Shown: piece by piece, positions 9,906 to 18,053 of the stretch
Numbering within the stretch: position 1 is the first letter of the stretch
Layout of the letters: the number at the start of each line of letters is the position of its first letter
Assembly (NCBI RefSeq): GCF_006337105.1
Contig: NZ_CP040871.1
Span: forward strand, 1-64,000
Direction of reading: 5' to 3'
From: Thermomonas aquatica
Lineage (GTDB): Bacteria > Pseudomonadota > Gammaproteobacteria > Xanthomonadales > Xanthomonadaceae
DNA length: 64,000 nt
Notes under the pieces: generated by a model
Seen by the model: the letters and a program-made list of their open reading frames with translations, nothing else
Database searches by the model: none
Told to the model about the DNA's origin: nothing
Made by a program: the position numbers and the translations under genes

Positions 9906-10747
9906 CGCTGTTGCTCCAGTCGTTCGGGGTGCGCGTACACCGCGCATTGCCGGTCGCGGGCGAAGCCGGCCAGGCACAGGTTGGCGGAATCGGCCAGCGC
10001 GATCGCCAGGCTGGTCGGCGCGGAAATCGCCGCCAGCAGCGGGATGCCGGCCTGCGCCGCCTTCATCGCCAGTTCGTAGCTGGCGCGGCTGGTGACCACC
10101 GCGAAGCCGCCGCCGGCATCGATGCCTTGCATCGCCATCGCGCCGATCAGCTTGTCCAGCGCGTTGTGGCGGCCCACGTCCTCGCGCGCCAGCAGCAGTC
10201 CGCCATCCGCGTTCGCGAAGCCGGCGGCATGGGTCGCGCCGGTCGCGGCATTCAGCGGCTGCCGTCGATGCAGGGCGGCGAGCGCGCGGTGCAGGGCGGC
10301 TTGCCCGATGCGCAGCGGGCTTTCGATCCGCGGCGGCGCGCGCAGGGTGGATTGGATGTCGGCGCTGCCGCAGATCCCGCAACCGCCGTAGCCCGGCAGG
10401 TTGCGGCCGCGCCTGGCCAGGGCGTCCGCGCGCGAGTCCGGGATCGTCATGCGGATGGCGATGCCCTCCAGCGATTCGGCGATGCCGTCGATCCGCAGTT
10501 CGCCGGCATCGCCGACGATCGCCTCGCTGAGCGAGAAGCCGAGGGCGAGATCCGCCAGGTCGCAGGGCGTGGCCATCAGCACGGCGAAGGATTCGTCGTT
10601 GTAGTGCAGCGCGACCGGGATTTCCGCCGCGACCAGGTCCTGCGCGATGCTTGCGCCGTCCGCCGAAAGCCGTTGCAGGGTGCGCGCAACGGCGCCATCG
10701 GGACTTGCCCTGTCGCAGCCGGCGGCATCGCGGATTCTCGCGTTCAC
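9902..10747 (-). CDS. fdhD: Formate dehydrogenase accessory sulfurtransferase FdhD
   Basis: A 281-residue protein if the GTG at 10747 is used. FdhD receives sulfur from IscS and passes it to the bis-MGD cofactor of formate dehydrogenases, which is needed for their activity. The diagnostic loop GGCGICG (C123 and C126) is present, as are DVGRHNALDKLIG and VTSRASYELAMKA. The start is uncertain: the ORF extends upstream to 10972, but that part reads like antisense of ygfZ, and no good ribosome site precedes the GTG. The stop overlaps the start of the FdhF/YdeP gene by four bases, which supports that enzyme as its client. Confidence 0.88.
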
Positions 10748-10787
10748 GGAGGCAGGATAGCGCGCGCGGTCGGCGTGGCAGCAAGCC

Positions 10788-11642
10788 TCAGCGGGCCAGG
10801 CCCGCCAGCAGCGGCACCGGCCGCAGTGCGACTTCCCCGGCGCGCGATGCCTGGCCGGGCGCATCCAGCGCGACCACCGCCAGCACCGCATCGTCCTGCA
10901 CGCAGAGCACGCTGCCGATGGCGTGCCCGCCGGCTTCGACGGCGGCGCCATCGGCGACCGTGCCGTCGGCATCGAACAAGGCCAGCCCGCGCTTCGCCTG
11001 GCCGAGGAAATGCGTGCGCGCGACGATTTCCTGGCCCGGATAGCAGCCCTTCTTCACGCTGAAGGCGCGCAGGCGCTCCAGCGAAAGCTGTTGCGGGGTC
11101 CAGGCCTCGACCTGTGCATCGCGCAGGCGGGGCAGGCCGTGTTGCAGGTCGCTGCGGCGCCATTGCGCGACGGCGGCGGCAGCATCCGGCGCCGTCGCCG
11201 GGCCGAGGCGCATTCGGCGGGCGCCGCCGTCGCCGCCGAAATCGAGTTCGATGCCGTATTCAGTGGCCGCGAATCGCGCGCCCGATGCCTGTGCGGGCGC
11301 GGCGAACGCGCCACTGGCGTGCAATTCGCCGCGTGCCGCCAGCACCACCTTGCTGCGGAAGACATAGCGCTGCAGCTTCGCGGCAAGATCCGCCGCAGCG
11401 GCATCGGGCAGCAACAGCCACAGGGTCTCGGCATCGAACTTCAACAGCGCGAACAGCGCGATCACCCGGCCCTTGGGCGTCAGCCAGCCATTCCATTGCC
11501 ACTGGCCATCGGCGAGCGCGGCCACGTCGTTCATGAATTGCGCCTGGGCGAAGGCCACGGCATCGCGCCCGGTGATGGCCAGCACATCGTGGCCGGGCAG
11601 GCGGAATTCCTGCGGCGGAGCGGCTTGCGGGTTGTCGGACAT
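10788..11642 (-). CDS. ygfZ: Folate-binding protein YgfZ (Fe-S cluster maintenance)
   Basis: A 284-residue protein of the GcvT-like fold. The YgfZ signature KGCYPGQE (K198-E205) is intact, including the conserved cysteine at 200. YgfZ binds folate and supports the repair or assembly of certain 4Fe-4S enzymes. The start at 11642 (MSDNPQ) is chosen because an upstream extension to 11753 would overlap the divergently oriented sdh leader gene. It is the first gene of the minus-strand group with fdhD and the molybdoenzyme. Only 27 bases separate it from the divergent SDHAF4-type gene, so promoters of both must overlap coding sequence. Both divergent groups contain Fe-S enzyme functions. Confidence 0.9.
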   Translation of the reverse strand: MSDNPQAAPPQEFRLPGHDVLAITGRDAVAFAQAQFMNDVAALADGQWQWNGWLTPKGRVIALFALLKFDAETLWLLLPDAAAADLAAKLQRYVFRSKVVLAARGELHASGAFAAPAQASGARFAATEYGIELDFGGDGGARRMRLGPATAPDAAAAVAQWRRSDLQHGLPRLRDAQVEAWTPQQLSLERLRAFSVKKGCYPGQEIVARTHFLGQAKRGLALFDADGTVADGAAVEAGGHAIGSVLCVQDDAVLAVVALDAPGQASRAGEVALRPVPLLAGLAR

Positions 11643-11669
11643 GGGGGCGGGACTTAAACTTGCAGGGTT

Positions 11670-11870
11670 GTGAATGCGTCGATCATAGGCCAATCCCCTC
11701 CCAGCCCCGAGCCCGCCGAGGCCGCGGTTCCGCCCCTGGAGCCGGTGCCGCAAGCGGTCTCGAAGCCTGAACCTGCCGTTGCTCTTGCTGTCGAGATCGG
11801 CGGGCGCGACGGCCCCGAGCCGACCCGCTACGGCGACTGGGAAAAGAATGGCCGTTGCATCGATTTCTGA
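11670..11870 (+). CDS. SDHAF4/DUF1674 family succinate dehydrogenase assembly factor
   Basis: A 66-residue protein beginning at a GTG. The N-terminal 40 residues are Pro/Ala/Glu-rich and probably disordered. The C-terminal motif GRDGPEPTRYGDWEKNGRCIDF (residues 45-66; shown here broken as GRDGPEPTRYGDWE and KNGRCIDF) is the near-invariant signature of the SDHAF4 (Sdh8, DUF1674) family. In mitochondria SDHAF4 binds flavinylated SdhA before it joins SdhB. The gene lies 47 bases upstream of sdhC on the same strand, which fits a role in assembling complex II. The start could also be a few codons different, but the conserved part is unaffected. Confidence 0.85.
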   Translation: MNASIIGQSPPSPEPAEAAVPPLEPVPQAVSKPEPAVALAVEIGGRDGPEPTRYGDWEKNGRCIDF

Positions 11871-11917
11871 GATATCGCCACGCGGCGTGAGCCGCCCAGC
11901 CCGGAGAGCGCACGCCC

Positions 11918-12328
11918 ATGGCTGCTCCTGATCCGAACGCCCGAACGCGTCCGTTGTCGCCCCACTTGGATGTCTACAAGTGGCAAGTACAGATGGTCAC
12001 CTCGATCCTGCACCGCGCCACCGGCATCGCCCTGGCCGTCGGCATGCTCGGACTGGTCTGGGGCTTGCTTGCGCTGGCAGGCGGCGAGAAGTCCTGGGCG
12101 GCCTTCGCTGCCTGCGCGGGTTCGATCCCGGGCCGGCTGGTCCTGTTCGGCTTCAGCTGGGCGCTGGCCTACCACCTGCTCAACGGCATCCGCCACTTGG
12201 TGCAGGACGCGGGCCACGGTTGGTCGATCCCCGACTTCGTGCGCAGCAGCTGGATCTCGATCGTCGGCAGCGTGCTGCTGGTGGCGGTGGTGTGGGGCAT
12301 CGTGCTGATGCGTTGGGGGCAGGCATGA
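11918..12328 (+). CDS. sdhC: Succinate dehydrogenase cytochrome b556 subunit
   Basis: A 136-residue inner-membrane protein with three hydrophobic helices. The family signature RPLSPHLDVYKW and SILHRATGIAL is near the N-terminus; the Ser and Arg of SILHR line the quinone site. The second helix has the heme-ligand region LAYHLLNGIRHLVQD. With SdhD it anchors the SdhAB catalytic dimer and passes electrons to ubiquinone. The stop overlaps the sdhD start (ATGA). Confidence 0.95.
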   Translation: MAAPDPNARTRPLSPHLDVYKWQVQMVTSILHRATGIALAVGMLGLVWGLLALAGGEKSWAAFAACAGSIPGRLVLFGFSWALAYHLLNGIRHLVQDAGHGWSIPDFVRSSWISIVGSVLLVAVVWGIVLMRWGQA

Positions 12329-12717
12329 GCATGCAACCCGATTTCCGCACGCCGCTGAAGCGGGCCATCGGCCTGGGTTCGGCGAAGGACGGCACCGGCC
12401 ATTTCCTCTGGCAGCGGATCACCGCCATCGCCCTCGGGCTGTGCGGCATCTACCTGATCGGGCTGTTGCTCGGCCTGACCGGCGCCGAGTACGTGTTCGC
12501 CCGCGCCACCGTGCGCGACCCGATCAATGCCAGCGTGCTGGTGGCCTTCCTGATCGCCGCGTTCTGGCACGCCAAGATGGGCCTGCAGGTGGTGATCGAG
12601 GACTACGTCCACGCCCCGTTGCTGGCCGGTGTCGCGCACCTCGCCAATATCTTCGTCTGCGCCTTGGCGGCCATCGCCGGCGTGCTCGCGATCGTCCGCA
12701 TCGCGTTGGGAGCCTGA
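12325..12717 (+). CDS. sdhD: Succinate dehydrogenase hydrophobic membrane anchor subunit
   Basis: A 130-residue protein with three transmembrane helices. It begins [18 protein letters not shown] and contains [11 protein letters not shown] in helix 1 and the conserved [17 protein letters not shown] segment in helix 2, which carries the heme-ligand histidine and the quinone-site Asp-Tyr pair. The ATG at 12325 overlaps the sdhC stop; a second ATG two codons later is also possible. It is directly followed by sdhA. Confidence 0.93.
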   Translation: MSMQPDFRTPLKRAIGLGSAKDGTGHFLWQRITAIALGLCGIYLIGLLLGLTGAEYVFARATVRDPINASVLVAFLIAAFWHAKMGLQVVIEDYVHAPLLAGVAHLANIFVCALAAIAGVLAIVRIALGA

Positions 12718-12721
12718 TTCC

Positions 12722-14509
12722 GTGTCCGCCTACAAGATCCATGAACACCAGTTCGACATGCTCGTGGTCGGCGCCGGCGGCGCCGGCCTGCGCGCCACCT
12801 TCGGCCTGGCCCAGAAGGGCCTGAAGACCGCCTGCATCACCAAGGTCTTCCCGACCCGCTCGCACACCGTGGCGGCGCAGGGCGGCATCTCCGCCGCGCT
12901 CGGCAACATGGGCGAGGACGACTGGCGCTTCCATTTCTACGACACCATCAAGGGTTCGGACTGGCTGGGCGACCAGGACGCGATCGAGTACATGTGCCGC
13001 GAGGCGATCCCGGCGATCATCGAGCTGGAACACCAGGGCGTGCCGTTCAGCCGCACCGACGAGGGCAAGATCTACCAGCGCCCGTTCGGCGGCATGACCA
13101 CCCACTACGGCAAGGGCATCGCCCAGCGCACCTGCGCCGCCGCCGACCGCACCGGCCACGCGATCCTGCACACCCTGTACCAGCAGTCGCTGGCGCACGA
13201 CGCGCAGTTCTTCATCGAGTACTTCGCGCTGGACCTGATCATGGATGCCGATGGCGCCTGCCGCGGCGTGCTGGCGCTGGACATGGCCGAGGGCAGCCTG
13301 CACCTGTTCCGCGCGCAGGGCACGGTGCTGGCCACCGGCGGCTACGGCCGCGCGTATTTCAGCGCGACCTCCGCGCATACCTGCACCGGCGACGGCGGCG
13401 GCATGGCGCTGCGCGCGGGTCTTGCGATGCAGGACATGGAGTTCGTGCAGTTCCATCCGACCGGCATCTACGGCGCCGGCTGCCTGATCACCGAGGGCGT
13501 GCGCGGCGAAGGCGGCATCCTGCGCAACAGCGCGGGCGAGCGCTTCATGGAGCGCTACGCGCCGAACGCGAAGGACCTGGCCTCGCGCGACGTGGTCAGC
13601 CGTTCGATGACCATCGAGATCCGCGAAGGTCGCGGCGTCGGCGAGCACAAGGACCACATCCACCTCGACCTCACCCACCTCGACCCGAAGGACATCCACG
13701 AGAAGCTGCCCGGCATCGCCGAGAGCGCGCGGATCTTCGCCGGCGTCGACGTCGAGAAGCAGCCGATCCCGGTGATCCCGACCGTGCACTACAACATGGG
13801 CGGCATCCCGACCAACTACCACGGCGAAGTGGTGCAGCTGCGCAACGGCGATCCCGACGCGGTGGTGCCGGGCCTGTACGCCATCGGCGAGGCGGCCTGC
13901 GTGTCGGTGCACGGTGCCAACCGCCTGGGCAGCAACTCGCTGCTCGACCTGGTGGTGTTCGGCCGCGCGGTGGCCAACCGCTGCGCCGAGACCATCACCC
14001 CGGGCGCGGCGCAGAAGGACCTGCCGGCCGATGCCTGCGACAAGGCGCTGGCCAACCTCGACAAGCTGCGCAACGCGCACGGCGACACCCCGACCGCGGT
14101 CATCCGCAACAACATGCAGCGCGCGATGCAGCGCGACGCGGCGGTGTTCCGTACCGGCGAGACGCTGGCCGAGGGCGTCAAGGCGATCCGCGACATCAAC
14201 GCCAGCTTCGCCGACGTGAAGGTCAGCGACCGTTCGCTGGTGTGGAACTCGGACCTGATCGAGACGCTGGAGCTGCAGAACCTGCTGGGCCAGGCCCTGA
14301 CCACGATCGTCTCCGCCGAGAACCGCACCGAATCGCGCGGCGCGCACGCGCGCGAGGACTACCCGGAGCGCGACGACCAGAACTGGCACAAGCACACCGT
14401 GTGCTTGGTCGACGAGGCCGGCAACACCCGCATCGACTACCGCCCGGTGCACATGTACACGCTCAGCAGCGATGTTGAAGTCGTGCCGCCGAAGCCGCGC
14501 GTCTACTGA
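12722..14509 (+). CDS. sdhA: Succinate dehydrogenase flavoprotein subunit
   Basis: A 595-residue flavoprotein, the usual length. It begins at GTG 12722, preceded by GGGAG, five bases after the sdhD stop; longer in-frame starts lie inside sdhD and are rejected. Motifs are the dinucleotide fold [11 protein letters not shown] and SHTVAAQGG with the covalent FAD histidine (H48). Others are the capping-domain sequence [18 protein letters not shown], and [16 protein letters not shown] with active-site residues. It oxidises succinate to fumarate in the TCA cycle and feeds SdhB. Confidence 0.97.
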   Translation: MSAYKIHEHQFDMLVVGAGGAGLRATFGLAQKGLKTACITKVFPTRSHTVAAQGGISAALGNMGEDDWRFHFYDTIKGSDWLGDQDAIEYMCREAIPAIIELEHQGVPFSRTDEGKIYQRPFGGMTTHYGKGIAQRTCAAADRTGHAILHTLYQQSLAHDAQFFIEYFALDLIMDADGACRGVLALDMAEGSLHLFRAQGTVLATGGYGRAYFSATSAHTCTGDGGGMALRAGLAMQDMEFVQFHPTGIYGAGCLITEGVRGEGGILRNSAGERFMERYAPNAKDLASRDVVSRSMTIEIREGRGVGEHKDHIHLDLTHLDPKDIHEKLPGIAESARIFAGVDVEKQPIPVIPTVHYNMGGIPTNYHGEVVQLRNGDPDAVVPGLYAIGEAACVSVHGANRLGSNSLLDLVVFGRAVANRCAETITPGAAQKDLPADACDKALANLDKLRNAHGDTPTAVIRNNMQRAMQRDAAVFRTGETLAEGVKAIRDINASFADVKVSDRSLVWNSDLIETLELQNLLGQALTTIVSAENRTESRGAHAREDYPERDDQNWHKHTVCLVDEAGNTRIDYRPVHMYTLSSDVEVVPPKPRVY

Positions 14510-14527
14510 TCGGGAGCGAACACGACC

Positions 14528-15316
14528 ATGGCCGAATTCACCCTCCCGAAGAACTCCAGGATCCTGAAGGGCAAGCACTTCCCGGCGCCCGCGGGCGCGA
14601 AGCAGCCGCGCACCTTCAAGGTCTATCGCTGGAACCCCGACGACGGCATGAACCCGCGCGTCGACACCTACGACGTCGACCTCGCCGCGTGCGGGCCGAT
14701 GGTTCTCGACGCGCTGATCAAGATCAAGAACGAGATCGACCCCACGCTCACCTTCCGCCGCTCCTGCCGCGAAGGCATCTGCGGGTCGTGCGCGATGAAC
14801 ATCGACGGCACCAACACCCTGGCCTGCACCAAGGCCATCGACGACTGCGGCAAGGACAATGGCGAGGTGCCGATCTACCCGCTGCCGCACATGCCGGTGG
14901 TCAAGGACCTGGTCCCCGACCTGACCCATTTCTACGCGCAGTACGCCTCGATCAAGCCCTGGCTGCGCACGCAGACCGCCGCGCCGACCCGCGAGCGCCT
15001 GCAGTCCAAGGAAGACCGCGCCAAGCTGGACGGCCTGTACGAGTGCATCCTGTGCGCCTGCTGCAGCACGTCCTGCCCGAGCTACTGGTGGAACGGCGAG
15101 CGCTACCTCGGCCCGGCGATCCTGCTGCAGGCCTATCGCTGGATCATCGACTCGCGCGACGAGGACACCGGCGGCCGCCTGGACGACCTGGAAGACCCGT
15201 TCAAGCTGTACCGCTGCCACACCATCATGAACTGCGCACGCACCTGCCCGAAGGGATTGAACCCGGCCAAGGCGATCGGCGAGATCAAGCAGCTGATGCT
15301 GGCGCGTCGCGTCTGA
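14528..15316 (+). CDS. sdhB: Succinate dehydrogenase iron-sulfur subunit
   Basis: A 262-residue protein with a plant-type ferredoxin domain and a bacterial-type ferredoxin domain. The 2Fe-2S cluster ligands are in [12 protein letters not shown] and the following conserved cysteine; the 4Fe-4S and 3Fe-4S ligands are in [16 protein letters not shown] and [11 protein letters not shown]. It relays electrons from SdhA to the quinone site. It lies 18 bases after sdhA with a GGGAGCGAA ribosome site. Confidence 0.97.
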   Translation: MAEFTLPKNSRILKGKHFPAPAGAKQPRTFKVYRWNPDDGMNPRVDTYDVDLAACGPMVLDALIKIKNEIDPTLTFRRSCREGICGSCAMNIDGTNTLACTKAIDDCGKDNGEVPIYPLPHMPVVKDLVPDLTHFYAQYASIKPWLRTQTAAPTRERLQSKEDRAKLDGLYECILCACCSTSCPSYWWNGERYLGPAILLQAYRWIIDSRDEDTGGRLDDLEDPFKLYRCHTIMNCARTCPKGLNPAKAIGEIKQLMLARRV

Positions 15317-15320
15317 TCGC

Positions 15321-15572
15321 ATGACCGACGACGAAGTCGAACTGCGCAAGCTGCGCTGGCGTTGCCGGCGCGGCATGCGCGAGCTCGACCAGCTGCTGGA
15401 ACGCTGGCTGGACCGCGAATGGCGGCAAAGTCCTACCCCGCAGCGCGAGCTGTTCCTGGCGCTGCTGGACACCGAGGACGACAAACTCTGGCGCTGGTTC
15501 CTTGGCCATGAGGTTTCGCCCGATGTCGAAATCGCGGCGCTCGTCGATCGCATCCGCACCTTGCCGCCTTGA
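15321..15572 (+). CDS. sdhE: FAD assembly factor SdhE (CptB/YgfY)
   Basis: An 83-residue helical protein. The RGxxE motif needed for flavinylation is seen as RRGMRELD (R17, G18, E21), and the family's later segments [16 protein letters not shown] and the Asp/Glu-rich surface are present. SdhE promotes covalent attachment of FAD to SdhA. It follows sdhB by four bases, and its end overlaps the YgfX-like gene, reproducing the ygfY-ygfX pairing known from enterobacteria. Confidence 0.92.
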   Translation: MTDDEVELRKLRWRCRRGMRELDQLLERWLDREWRQSPTPQRELFLALLDTEDDKLWRWFLGHEVSPDVEIAALVDRIRTLPP

Positions 15573-15975
15573 ATGGCGCGCGTCGCGCTGGCTGGGCGCG
15601 ATGCTCTGGTCGCTGGCGCTGCTCGCGCCGTTTTCGCTGATCGCTTCCGATTTGCCGCGTGGCCTGGCTTGGCCCGCGGCCTTCGTCGCCTGCGCGTGGG
15701 GCGTCTTCGATGCCAGGCGCTACCGGACGACACCGGCACGCGAGCTGACCATCCCCGCCGGCCGCGCCGCCGCCAATTGCAATGGCGAACGCATCGACGC
15801 CCTTCGCGTCGGCTGGCGCGGCCCGCTGGCGTTCCTGCAATGGCGCGACGGCGCTGGTCGCCGGCATCGCGCCTCGTTCTGGCCGGATACGCTGCCTGCC
15901 GGAATGCGGCGTGAACTGCGGATCGCGATGCAGCGCCGCGAGGCTGCATCGGACCGGGCATCGATGGCAGGATAG
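15523..15975 (+). CDS. YgfX/CptA-like membrane protein
   Basis: A 150-residue protein with two adjacent hydrophobic helices (about residues 20-57: [20 protein letters not shown] and [16 protein letters not shown]), then the basic linker DARRY and a small cytoplasmic beta domain ([28 protein letters not shown]). This is the YgfX/CptA topology. In E. coli CptA has been described both as a toxin paired with YgfY and as an envelope or cytoskeleton-related protein. The start is uncertain: ATGs at 15508 and 15523 both overlap sdhE; I chose the latter. The identification rests on topology and position next to sdhE. Confidence 0.65.
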   Translation: MSKSRRSSIASAPCRLEWRASRWLGAMLWSLALLAPFSLIASDLPRGLAWPAAFVACAWGVFDARRYRTTPARELTIPAGRAAANCNGERIDALRVGWRGPLAFLQWRDGAGRRHRASFWPDTLPAGMRRELRIAMQRREAASDRASMAG

Positions 15976-15997
15976 GCGGTCACTCGAAGGGTCATCG

Positions 15998-17257
15998 ATG
16001 TTCAAACCCGTCCCCGTCGCCATCGGCCTGCGCTACCTGCGCGCGAAACGCCGCAACGGCTTCATCTCCTTCATCTCGCTGGCCTCGATCCTCGGCATCG
16101 CGCTGGGCGTGACCGCGTTGATCACCACCCTGGCGGTGATGAGCGGCTTCCAGCGCGAGATCCGCGACCGCATGCTGCAGATGGCCGCGCACGCGACCGT
16201 CAGCGGTTACGGCGAGCCGCTGCAGGACTGGCAGCGCGCGGTGAAGGTCGCGCTGGAAGACAAGCGCGTCGATGGCGCCGCGCCCTACATCGAGAAGATC
16301 TCGCTGATCCTCAGCGCCAACAGCCAGCCGGCGATGCTGCGCGGGGTGGTGCCGGCGCAGGAGGACAAGGTCTCCGTGCTCGGCCAGAAGCTGGTGCAGG
16401 GCAAGCTGGCCGACCTGCAGCCGGGCAGCTTCAGGATCGTGCTCGGGCGCGAACTCGCCGTGTGGCTGGGCGTGAGCGTGGGCGACGACGTGCTGGTCGC
16501 GCTCGACGATTTCCGCAGCAGCCCGGTCGGCGGCGTGCAGACCATGAAGCGGTTCAAGGTCAGCGGCATCTTCGAGGCCGGCTACAACGAATTCGACAAG
16601 GGCCTGGCGGTGGTCAACCTGCAGGACCTGCAGCGCCTGCTGCGGATGGGCGACGGCGTCACCGGCGTGCGACTGAAGATGCACGACATGGACCAGGCCT
16701 TCGACGTCGCCCGCGACCTCGCCACCAAGCTGCAGGCCGGCGACCCGCGCAGCGGCTTCCGGGTCAGCGACTGGACCCAGGACAACGCCAACCTGTTCCG
16801 CGCGCTGAAGATGGAGAAGACGGTGATGGCGATCCTGCTGTCGCTGATCGTGGCGATGGGCGCGTTCAACCTGGTGTCCTCGCAGGTGATGCTGGTCACC
16901 GACAAGCAGGCCGACATCGCCATCCTGCGCACGCTGGGCCTGACCCCGCGGCAGGTGATGCAGGTGTTCATGGTGCAGGGCAGCCTGATCGGCATCATCG
17001 GCACCGTGTCCGGCGTGCTCGGCGGCATCCTGCTGACGCTCAACCTGGACCGCATCCTCAAGGGCATCGAGGCCGTGTTCGGGGTGCAGTTGCTGCCCGA
17101 GGACGTGTACTACATCACCGGCCTGCCCACCGACCTGCAGGCTTCCGACGTGGGCACCATCGCCTGCGTGGCGCTGGTGATGGCGTTCCTGGCCACGCTG
17201 TACCCGGCATGGCGCGCGGCGCGCACCGCACCGGCGGAGGCGCTGCGCTATGAGTGA
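15998..17257 (+). CDS. lolC: Lipoprotein-releasing ABC transporter permease (LolC/LolE family)
   Basis: A 419-residue inner-membrane protein with one N-terminal helix ([20 protein letters not shown]), a large periplasmic domain (about 50-270) and three C-terminal helices. The N-terminal stretch [18 protein letters not shown] and [13 protein letters not shown], the coupling helix region, are typical. The Lol complex extracts outer-membrane lipoproteins from the inner membrane. Only one permease gene is present next to lolD, so it may act as a homodimer (LolF-like) as in many Xanthomonadaceae. It overlaps lolD by eight bases. Confidence 0.92.
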   Translation: MFKPVPVAIGLRYLRAKRRNGFISFISLASILGIALGVTALITTLAVMSGFQREIRDRMLQMAAHATVSGYGEPLQDWQRAVKVALEDKRVDGAAPYIEKISLILSANSQPAMLRGVVPAQEDKVSVLGQKLVQGKLADLQPGSFRIVLGRELAVWLGVSVGDDVLVALDDFRSSPVGGVQTMKRFKVSGIFEAGYNEFDKGLAVVNLQDLQRLLRMGDGVTGVRLKMHDMDQAFDVARDLATKLQAGDPRSGFRVSDWTQDNANLFRALKMEKTVMAILLSLIVAMGAFNLVSSQVMLVTDKQADIAILRTLGLTPRQVMQVFMVQGSLIGIIGTVSGVLGGILLTLNLDRILKGIEAVFGVQLLPEDVYYITGLPTDLQASDVGTIACVALVMAFLATLYPAWRAARTAPAEALRYE

Positions 17258-17969
17258 GCAGGCATTGGACACGCACGTCGACGAAGTGATCCGCGCCGAA
17301 GGCCTGGGCAAGACCTATGCCGAGGGCAAGCTGCACACGCCGGTGTTCGACGGCCTCGACATCGCGGTGCAGGCCGGCGAGACGGTGGCGATCCTCGGCG
17401 CATCCGGCGCCGGCAAGAGCACCTTGCTGCACCTGCTCGGCGGGCTCGACGTGCCGACCGCGGGCGAGGTGTTCGTCGCCGGACAGAAGATGAGTGCGCT
17501 GTCCGATGCGGCGCGCGGCCGCCTGCGCAACCGCGCGCTCGGCTTCGTCTACCAGTTCCACCACCTGCTGCCGGAATTCACCGCGCTGGAGAACGTGATG
17601 ATGCCGGTGCTGCTGGCCGGGCAGGGCGTGGCCGGCGCGCACAAGCGCGCGCAGGAGTTGCTGGAATCGGTGGGCCTCGGCCACCGCCTGCAACACAAGC
17701 CGGGCGAGCTGTCCGGCGGCGAACGCCAGCGTGCCGCGGTCGCGCGCGCGCTGGTCAACGCGCCGGCCTGCGTGCTCGGCGACGAACCCACCGGCAACCT
17801 CGACGAGAAGACCGCGGCGAACGTGTTCGCGCAGATGCTGGAGCTCAACCGTGCGCAGCGCACCAGCCTGGTGCTGGTGACCCACGACCGCAGCCTGGCG
17901 CGCAAGCTGGACCGGGTGCTGGAGCTGCACGAAGGCAAGCTGCGCGAGCTGGCTGCGCGCGACGTCTGA
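17250..17969 (+). CDS. lolD: Lipoprotein-releasing system ATP-binding protein LolD
   Basis: A 239-residue ABC ATPase. Walker A is GASGAGKST (residues 50-58), the Q loop follows in [16 protein letters not shown], the signature is LSGGERQR, and Walker B is [11 protein letters not shown] with the H-loop in [24 protein letters not shown] is characteristic of LolD. It powers lipoprotein release with the preceding permease, whose stop it overlaps. A weak hairpin with 7-bp CCGCGGG arms lies after the stop at about 17980-18003. Confidence 0.94.
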   Translation: MSEQALDTHVDEVIRAEGLGKTYAEGKLHTPVFDGLDIAVQAGETVAILGASGAGKSTLLHLLGGLDVPTAGEVFVAGQKMSALSDAARGRLRNRALGFVYQFHHLLPEFTALENVMMPVLLAGQGVAGAHKRAQELLESVGLGHRLQHKPGELSGGERQRAAVARALVNAPACVLGDEPTGNLDEKTAANVFAQMLELNRAQRTSLVLVTHDRSLARKLDRVLELHEGKLRELAARDV

Positions 17970-18053
17970 GCCAGGCCGCCCGCGGGGTTTCCCGACCCGC
18001 GGATACGGGTCGCGCCGATCGCTTGCGGCAGGCCCCGATTCGATGCTGGCCGC

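Noticed and set aside
12524..15961. Minus-strand open frame of over 1100 codons opposite the sdh operon
   Set aside because: Shadow of sdhA and sdhB; no recognisable domain.
17980..18003. Terminator after lolD
   Set aside because: Only 7-bp CCGCGGG arms, no T tract; mentioned under lolD but not listed separately.
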